Source: Nectonema munidae (lineage: Eukaryota > Nematomorpha > Nectonematoida > Nectonematidae). Taken from it: a stretch of 64,000 nt of DNA. This document shows positions 50,501 to 59,500 of this stretch, piece after piece; positions within the stretch are counted from its first letter, which is position 1; the number at the start of each line of letters is the position of its first letter. The stretch spans positions 620,001 to 684,000 of the forward strand of contig JAUIRK010001047.1 in the NCBI GenBank assembly GCA_030549495.1, in the 5' to 3' direction. Position numbers and translations under genes: made by a program. Below the pieces are notes generated by a model. That model was not told the DNA's origin and ran no database searches. It worked only from the letters and a program-made list of their open reading frames with translations.

Positions 50501-53500
50501 GGTTAAATTAACAATTTTTATATCTTTATTCACAACGCAGCCGCTTCATATTTCTACTTTTCTACTTTTTTCAACCAGTAAGCATCATCACTTCTTTCAA
50601 CATGGCCCAACCAATTTAGCCTACTTTTCCTCATATACTCTTCTATACCTTCAAAAGAACAAATGCTCTTATAACCAAGATATTTTTCTTTGCGATAGTG
50701 TTTTTAATCTTATCTCATCTCTTAGTAAAAGCCACGTTTCACCACAATAAACAAGCATTGGACGAAGATAACTTTCATAGATTTTATTTTTCACATTCGT
50801 GGGGATATCTTCTGCTTTTAAAACATCATCAAGTTCTCTGATACTCTTTTTCTTTTAGTTATCGCTGCTTTGCATGTCCCATCTTATTCTAGGACATCTC
50901 CTAAGCAATTTAAGCTTTTAACTATTTCAAAGTTTTCCGAATTTAATCGATTTAGACCTATTTCCCTCGTCATTTATGCATCTTTTATACTTGAATGATT
51001 CAGCATTTATATTTAATACATTTTTTGTTTCTATTTTTTTTCTTTTCCATGAAAAGATTGAACCCTACCCCTTTACCGCACTCCCATTAACCCGTTAACG
51101 ACCAGAATAATCAGTTAAGCAGAAGATTTGTATTAAAGAGCATTGATAAACGCAGACGATTTTATTTTTGTAAAGTCGACTCTGGCCGTATTATTTAATA
51201 TTTATTGATATTATTTCATTTTTGTCTTGTTTATCGAACCTTTATTCTTAAATTTATCAAACCAAATTTTATTTTTTTCCGACTATCAAAACCAAATTAT
51301 CTCCATATTTTATCTACATCTAGTCTTGGTGTTTTTTAAGTTGCCAACACTGCTCTAACAATTCATTTTTTGACATCTGTTTCTCTAAGTGCCAATCTAA
51401 TTAGTTCTCTTGGCACACTATCGTAAACTTTCTTAAGCGAGCCAAAGTTCTTTGTTTTTTATTTTAATTTTTTTTTGCATCTGTCCCACTATGAACAATG
51501 AATCAACTCTTCCAACTCCACTTCTAAATCCAAATTGGATATCATCAAGTTTTATTTTATTTCGGATTCTTCTTTCCAGCATTCTTTCAAGAATTTTAAA
51601 ACCGCTTTCTAGAATCTTTATTATGCTAGATGCTTGACAGTCTAAAAATGCAGGGCTGGGGAGTCAGAGTCGGTAGAGTCCGAGATTTTAAAGAGATTTG
51701 AGTCGGAGTTGGTATCTAATAAAATTTAGGAGTAGGAGTTAGTTTTTTAAATGTTTTAAATAAAGAAAAAAAAAGTTTATCTCTGTAAGTATTATGGAGG
51801 CACCCTTCTTTAGTTGAAGTCGGAAACGAAGAGTTGGTGTTGAATTTATTAAGTTTGAGTCGAATTATTTCGCTTCTACTCCCTAACACTGCTAAAATTT
51901 TACCTTTTCGTTTATAGGCATTGACTTGTGATTTATGACAAACATCACCCTTCTTTTTCTCTGTCAAAAATTATTGCGGACACTTGTTTTAATTTTATCC
52001 ATTGTTATCTTGCTTGGCGCTCCAGTCTTACTATTTTTCATTTTTGCAATGCTCCTTCGACTCCTGGTTATATTTGATCTATGTGCATAATATCAAGTTT
52101 TCTGGAAGTTTTTATCTCTTGCTCTTTATTTAATAAATCGCCAAGGTAATCCTTCTATCTTGATTTATTTCTAATATCATTATTCTTTTCTAGTTTTGCC
52201 TTGGAATTTTAAAAATTTCTTGATTATCTCATTTTCACTTTCTATGTTTGAGTTATTCTGTGCCATTTATATGGTGATAAAAATAATGTGCTTAAATTCC
52301 TCGAACTTTTCAGATATGTTAAGATTAATGACGTCCTTTATGCATGAAAATTTGGCCATTGTACTCACCTTGAAATTGCGGTGTGAAAAAATTTTTTTCG
52401 TTTAGGATTTTTTTCACAACCGCGATCTATTTTGTTTTTCAGAAAACTTTACATTTCCCTGGAAAGACATTTCCCAGACCATCAGTCTAACATATGATAG
52501 AAAGAGTAAGAACTAAGTTCTTGGTTTTGCTTTGCGTACTAAATTTATGTATTATAGTGATTTAGTTGGGACTACATAAAATCATCACTGTCAATGGTTT
52601 GATCTATTTGATCAGTGTATGCAAATCCTTAAGTCACACTTTATCTTTTTCCGTTTGTACAAACATATATGTTCCGCAAGATTGTAAAATACCAAGACTA
52701 TACTGCATTAATTTATTTTATAATTAAAATAAATTTAAAATATAAACCACTATACACACAATTAATTTAGTTAATTATATTTTTAAATTTTGTTGTATAT
52801 GTTTTTCTTATAAACACAGAATTTATTAGTTGATGCAAATAAGAAATAAAAACTAGTAATATATATATTTTAATGAAATCTCTCAGTTTGTTTGTTATAT
52901 TTAAAAAAGCTAATCTACTCTAGGAGTTATTTCAAAAAATACAGACCCGAATTTTAAGTTGCGATCTTTTAAATTTGAACTTTCTTTTCTTTTGATTCAC
53001 AGATCCTTGTTAATGGAAATCGTAACAGTTCTAGAATAGACTATGTTTGATATTTCAATAGTACTGGTCTATTTAGATGACATGATAAATAACATAAAAA
53101 TATATTAACATAAAAAATGTCAGATTTAATCGCGCAATTTTCCATTTCCAGTGATAGATTAAGAGAAAGACATAACTGGCGTTAAAATTTAATAACAATG
53201 TCTACGCATGGCCGGCCTTATTTAGAAGGGCCAAACCAGACATTTTGCCGGACCTATAGATTCTTAATATATAAAAGTGTTCAAGATCTTTGTTTTTTCC
53301 CTATTCAATCGTTGAACCTCAGTAAAACCTTAATTCATCCGATGGCTTAGCAGGGAAGCTTTGGTATTGATCCAATTCTCGATTGTGATGTCGTTATCAG
53401 TACAAAATTGAAGATTATTCTTCTATTGGATAAAAAAGAAATAAAAGCTTAATTTCAAATGGTTTCTAATTTTTGATAGTTAGAACTCTGAAAGTTGTGA

Positions 53501-56500
53501 TCAATTTTTAAAAAGTTAGTTGATGACTATAATGGTCGAAAATTTATCTCCCAAAAGTTTTATATGAATAAAGACATTTTAATTCTGAATTTACCTTTTA
53601 TAATTCCCACGTCTTTTTCAATGACTCAGCGCCACTTCATTAATAAATTTTATAAAAGTGTAGTATTTTTACACATATTTACACACGCAGACAAAATACA
53701 AACTCATGTCAACGACAAACATCTACAAATTTGTACAAAATATGGGCTTACATGATAAGTTGATATTGGGATCCTGTGCTAGTCTTTTGCCTCGCATCAA
53801 GAATCCTTAAGACGGGAAACACTGACTCAAACGATTACTAAATATTACGATGTACGAAAATGGAATTTTGTAGAGTCAAAAGGGGAAACACTTGAGTTTT
53901 CTTCATACTGCATCGAGAAATAGTGAAATGAATAAACAAGTTAAATTTTTATTGCCAAAGTTCAATAACTGAATGTTTATGATTCTTGTACAGCTTGATG
54001 TTCTTTCAATGAAATTCTGTGCCATTCTACTCAAAAATGATGCCAATATCAAACAAGTGTTTTCCTTTGCAGCGTACAGTACAAAAAACCATCAAGTGGT
54101 GGAATACTGATGAAATTAAAGAATTCTATTTCTTGTTAGACTAAGTATGTACGTTTTGTGAAGGTTAATATCATTTTTAGTCTTCGTAATCATTTATGAA
54201 GGAATAAAACAATTTGTTCTTTTTTTAAGTATTTCATTCTTCAAATTTTATTCAAATTAAGTTTTTTTTTTACAATTTATGAGTAAATTTTATTCTCTTT
54301 GTATGTAGTTTTTAATGTAAGTTTTAAGTTTGTGTGAATTTGACCTTCACCAATCTTATTTGTAACAACTTTGAAATTATTCAATTATAGTTCTCATTTT
54401 TTGTAACCTACAAAATATATCCTAAAATTTTATTCATGGGTGTATATCCTTTATATAGTCAAAATAAAAATACAAAAAGAAATGAAAACAAAAATAAAAA
54501 AATAATTGCATATATCAAAAAACAATTGAAAATACAAATTAAAAAAAAATTGAGGATAAAAACGTGAATTGTTGAAGTATCTTCATTATCTTTATCTTAT
54601 ATATTTTTTGAAATAATTTATATATAATTCTAGATTATCCTTTCTAAATAATTTCAAAAAAAAACTTAAACATGTGTTGGCAGAATAGTATGAATCAAAT
54701 CGAGTCGTAGCTAAGAACAAATTTAAAAACATTTTAGAATTCCAAAAGGAATCATTTAGAAGTTAAAAAAGACAATTTACAACTTAAAATGGTTTATTTG
54801 CTCCGTTTGGTTGTCTACCAATCAGGGATCACTAAATTTTAGATCCTAGGCCTAGAGCATACACTTGCTGATTTTTTTTGCAGTGTTTTATGGAGAAGTT
54901 GTCGAAAGCCTTTGCAGGTGTGTGGAGGAGGACGCTTGCACGGAGAATACGATTCTCGAAATCAACGCCTCAAAACACGCCTACAACATCAGCATTGAGG
55001 AGGTTGTTTCGCTCCTGCTTCGTGCCATCTTCACCATGTGTGAGAGCGAAAGTCTGGTCTCTAGGGCGCATAAATGGTTTTCCACTCTCAAAATGGTATT
55101 GGCATCACTCATTACCATATTGGCCTTGTATCCACATAAGAAGATCGAAATTTTGTATAGTCCAATCTATTTAATGTTCCTCCACATTTTTATATTTTTT
55201 ATTGCTGACATTTTGTATCTGGCTGAATTCATCTATTCTCACTAGAGATCACACTTCATTTTCATATATAATTAATGATCAGTTAGACAAAAAAATATAT
55301 ATAGGTTAAGGATATATAGATAAAAATGGTGATGTTTATAAGGATTTGCAGGTAGTGACGCTGGAAAGTGGTGTTAGGAAATATTTCTTGATTTGTTGGC
55401 TTGCTGCATGGAGTAAGAAAATACATAATTGTGATTAACGTGATTCACATGGAAATCTAAAAATAAAAAAATTAAAATCTGACAGATTCTTTAATGGTGA
55501 GAGGTGAATATCTCTTCTAAACATTTGAATATTAGCACAGTACACTACTCAACGTCCCTGAGAAAGTTATTTATCTGCCCGATATTCAGGATATTTTGTA
55601 AAAAGCGAGATATTATTTTGGCCGCACAAAATTATTTTTCCAAAGCAACTTCGGACTTTTTGAAATAGCCTCAAATTCATTTTCGTAGGCTGCATGCTAT
55701 TTAATCGTGTCTTTTTCTTTTATGATAATGATAAAATTCTTACTTATTCATTGTGTTCATGAATATGTAAATAAATTTCCTTTTTCTGTTAAAAGCCATT
55801 TTTACGTATAAATAATGGAATATATAAAGGCTTTATACCAACGTTTTGAAATAAAGTGTAAACAAGTTGAATTATAAAACTTTATTGATGAGTAGTGCTC
55901 AAATATTTAATCAGCATATGATATTTCATCATGATATTCAATAAGACTTCAACTTGTTTACTATATCCCCTAATAACTTTTTGATGGCTTGCCAGCAAAA
56001 TAACTCTGTTTAACGTTTTGAAAAGTTTTTATTATTTCATTGTAATTTGTTTTCATTTCGTATTAATATAATATTTAATTAACGTATCCTCGCATGTTCA
56101 AGTGTGGTAAAGTGTAAAGTATGGCGTGTGCAATTTCCAAACTTTGCGAAATCCAATGAATTAAATTTTTTATTCTATCATCTAACTAATGCTCAAAAAA
56201 TAAAAAGGGGTTCTTACTACTGTTTAGCACATTACTTAAGCAACCGGAAAAAAGAAACAAATGCCAAGAAAAAACCATTCATGATAGATTAAAAGGAACT
56301 ATAGGGAGTATTGAACTTTTAGGTTGTGAACTAATTTGATAAAATGTAATTGTTTTAGAAAAGACTACCAAAATCGAAAAGAGAGCTTCGTGTCTTATTT
56401 GTTCAAGAAGTTTGTACTAAAAAACGAAACTTACTTGTGATCTTGCAGATATTTTGTTAAAATTACGAAAACTAAATTTTATAATGAAAGGATTTTCAAA

Positions 56501-59500
56501 TTAATATTTTAATAATGAAAAATTACAATTTTGCAGTTGTGTAAATCATAAAAAATAAAAATTAAATTTTAAAATTTATATAAAAAATATAATTTATCAA
56601 TATAAACATTAGATTCATTAGAAAGCTTTCATTTTATGTTTACTTTTTTACTTTTTTTGTTATTTGTATAATAGTCTTAATGCATTTAAATTGAAGTTGA
56701 AGTTATTCATTACACAAATGGGAAGATTAGATTAAGCAACTTTCTTGTATTCAGAATAATTAAGGTTATTTCAAGAGTTGTTTGGAAGTCGTTCTAGCGA
56801 TTTTGAAGAAGAAAAAATCTCTTGGCTAGGGAGGATTTGCAGGAAACAAGGAAGTTTGCACAAAAATATATCTCGTACATTCAGATGTGGACAAGCTTTT
56901 TCTTCAATGATAACGATTAAAAACAAATATACATCACCATTAACAGATTTAAACTCGAATACGCTTTCTGTTGCTGAAGCTAACTTCAAATTGTATAGTG
57001 AGATCAAACCTATTTTAAAAATCTCATTAATTCCCTGTTTATTGTTTATTTTTTTAACTTAATATCTAAGATTTGAAAGAATAAATTTTCCTAGAAAAAA
57101 ATTTCATTTTTTATTTTGCAACGTTGTTATGGGAAAGTTTAAAGTCCACTATAAAAAAATCAACACATTTTAAACTTTTAAAGGTATATTTAGAAACAGG
57201 AAAAAAAATACATTTTTGGCTCCTTTCAATGTATGTTTAACATGATTGGCGCATATTTTAGAAAAGTTTGTCTACCCTTGGACTACATTGTCTTTTATGT
57301 GAATTTAAACACCTATTATTTGGAGGTTTAAAGGCGCGATTTTTATTGATAAATCTATTACAGTGCAGATTTTTGTTCATCAAAATTTACTACTATTTAA
57401 TCGTGAGGCAATCTTTCATTCTGCAATGTTCATTAGTAACAAAATCTGTCCTCAGGAACTATGAAATAGAGGATATTTTTGCAGTAAGTCAATTTCAGGT
57501 ATTGATAAAATGTTTTTATATCTATTTCTAGAAACTTTTTTGAGTTCTAATCTCACATTTTATTTCTTTTGTGTTACTTGTAGATCTTTTTCAACAAAGG
57601 GCCAAAAAAAAATTAGTGCAGATTTATCATGAACTAAAATTTTTGAAATTAAAAAAGTGTGTAAATAAACATAAAAATAGAGGTTTTATCGAAAAATTGA
57701 TCTTTGGAGTAATATAATTTAGTTTCCTCATATGAATTGAAAGGGCTTTGTGTGTTCCTATTTAATTCGTTCTTTTCCTTTCATTCTTTCAGAGAGTTGA
57801 AAAATTTAAAGATCTTCTACGACACTACATCAAATCCGAAAAAACGCAAATCCTCTCGTTGAATGTGATAACGTCATATTTCGCAGAGAGTGCTTCCCTG
57901 CAAAAAACGGAACACCCCGGATTCTTGAGCAAAACGTTGCTTCTCTTCTACGAAGAGGATGTCCTCTCTGAAGATTCGATCCTTTCTTGGTATGAGCAGA
58001 GTGTGGAGAGTGGGGAAGATGCCAAAACAAAGGAAAAGGTATATCATCTTCACAGGACTGTTAAAATTTAATCAAAATGTTATTTAAGCGTAAACCAAAA
58101 ATATAATTAATGAGGAATGAAGCACTCGGTGAGAAAGATTAAAAAACTCTTGGAAAGAGTTTAATATTGTATAGGATACAGATTGAATGTAAATGTGTGC
58201 ATGTGCATATGATAAGTGTATGTGGTGATGATACCAGGGCGGCGGAGTCAGGGGGAAAATATACGACTCCGACTCCGATTCGCATTCATAACACTTACAA
58301 ATATCTGACTCCTACCTCAAGTACTTAAAAAACGACACTTTACTAAACTACAACTCTTCGCTTCCAAGTTTGACTAAAGTACCGTCACTCTAATGCCTAC
58401 AAAAACTGAAATATTTTTAAAAATATCAAAAAAAACTAATAAAGTTTCCTCTCCTATTTTTATTTCATATTCATTTTTATCTTATGGACACACTTGTCAA
58501 CTACCTTATTTATCCCATTAGCGGCCACAGTCGACTATAGTCGACTTTACAAAAATAAAATCGTCTGCGTTTATCAATGCTCTTTAATACAAATCTTCTG
58601 CTTTACATTGGATATCGTCTGATTATTCTCGTCGTTAACGGGTTAGTGGACTATTTTTCTTTATTTAAAATACATAAAAAAGTATTTTTTATTACTTAAA
58701 AATATCAGACTTCGATTCCGCCTCTGACTTATAAATTTTATTTGATATCGAATCGCACTCCTTCCCTTTAAAATCCCAGACTTCATTCCCAGCCCTGGGT
58801 GAAACATACACGATATACTTCATAGAAAGTATCCATCATCTTTATATTTTAATTATAATTGACGTTATTAAAAATGTGTTAACTTATAAATATACATTCA
58901 AGAAACAAATAGAAATAATCAGTAAAGCAAGGTTTTAATACTTGGACGAATGAGAATGTTTAAAAAAGGCGTCGACAGTTCTACTAAAGAAAGATGTGCC
59001 ATGAACAGTTTAAAGAAATGACAACACTCTTTTTTTACTTTAGATATAAAACTGCATATCTTATTTGAATCAAAATTCATAAGGAGTATTTTTATTTCTA
59101 AAAAACAATTATAGGCAATATTAAAAAGTGTCTTTAAAATGAAAAAATATATAATGCTAGGAAGTCATAATATATGGTTGGCATTTATCCGCATAAACAG
59201 GGAAATCAAAAATTCAAGTAAAAATTATAACAAATGATGTGCTCATAGTTCTTACAAAAATTGAGCTTGAAGATCTAGCCTTTTTACTCGTTTATTGTGA
59301 ATTGTAATAAAAAAGCGTGAAAAAAATTTATTCATCCAAAAAAATATTAATAAAAGAAAGAAGATATTGAGAAAAGTGACTTACATCTAAAAATCTGAAT
59401 TTGAACTAATGAAAAAGTGACATTATTGGCCTAATGAAAAAAAATGTAATTTTATTGGCATAATGAAAAAAAATAAAGTTATTAATCTCTTAGAAAAATT

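Larger units (their letters stand above)
50490..52270 (-). pseudogene. Second LINE, reverse transcriptase fragments (intron 11)
   Basis: On the minus strand, the pre-RT part (about 52000-52260) reads GDLLNKEQEIKTSRKLDIMH then VEGALQKMKNSKTGAPSKIT. The RT fingers (about 51400-51630) read FKILERMLERRIRNKIKLDD then IQFGFRSGVG. After the palm region, about 50690-50840 gives AEDIPTNVKNKIYESYLRPM then LVYCGETWLLLRDEIR. These are standard landmarks of one LINE type, distinct from the PHD-bearing element at 43-46 kb. It is interrupted by a GGAGTC-type repeat (51650-51900) and a TTAA MITE (51091-51194), and carries many stops. Confidence 0.8.

Noticed and set aside
50499-50750. + strand frame of 83 residues in intron 11
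   Set aside because: It is the antisense shadow of the minus-strand LINE reverse transcriptase tail.
54865-55174. Second + strand frame overlapping exon 12
   Set aside because: The overlapping frame (GVWRRTLARRIRFSKSTPQN) has no family resemblance; the frame with LEINASKHAYNIS is clearly the coding one.
55096-55245. Open extension of eIF2B5 exon 12 past its GT site
   Set aside because: The frame stays open to a stop at 55245 but the added residues are hydrophobic and unlike the family. The donor at 55096 joins exon 13 in phase and restores the expected alignment.
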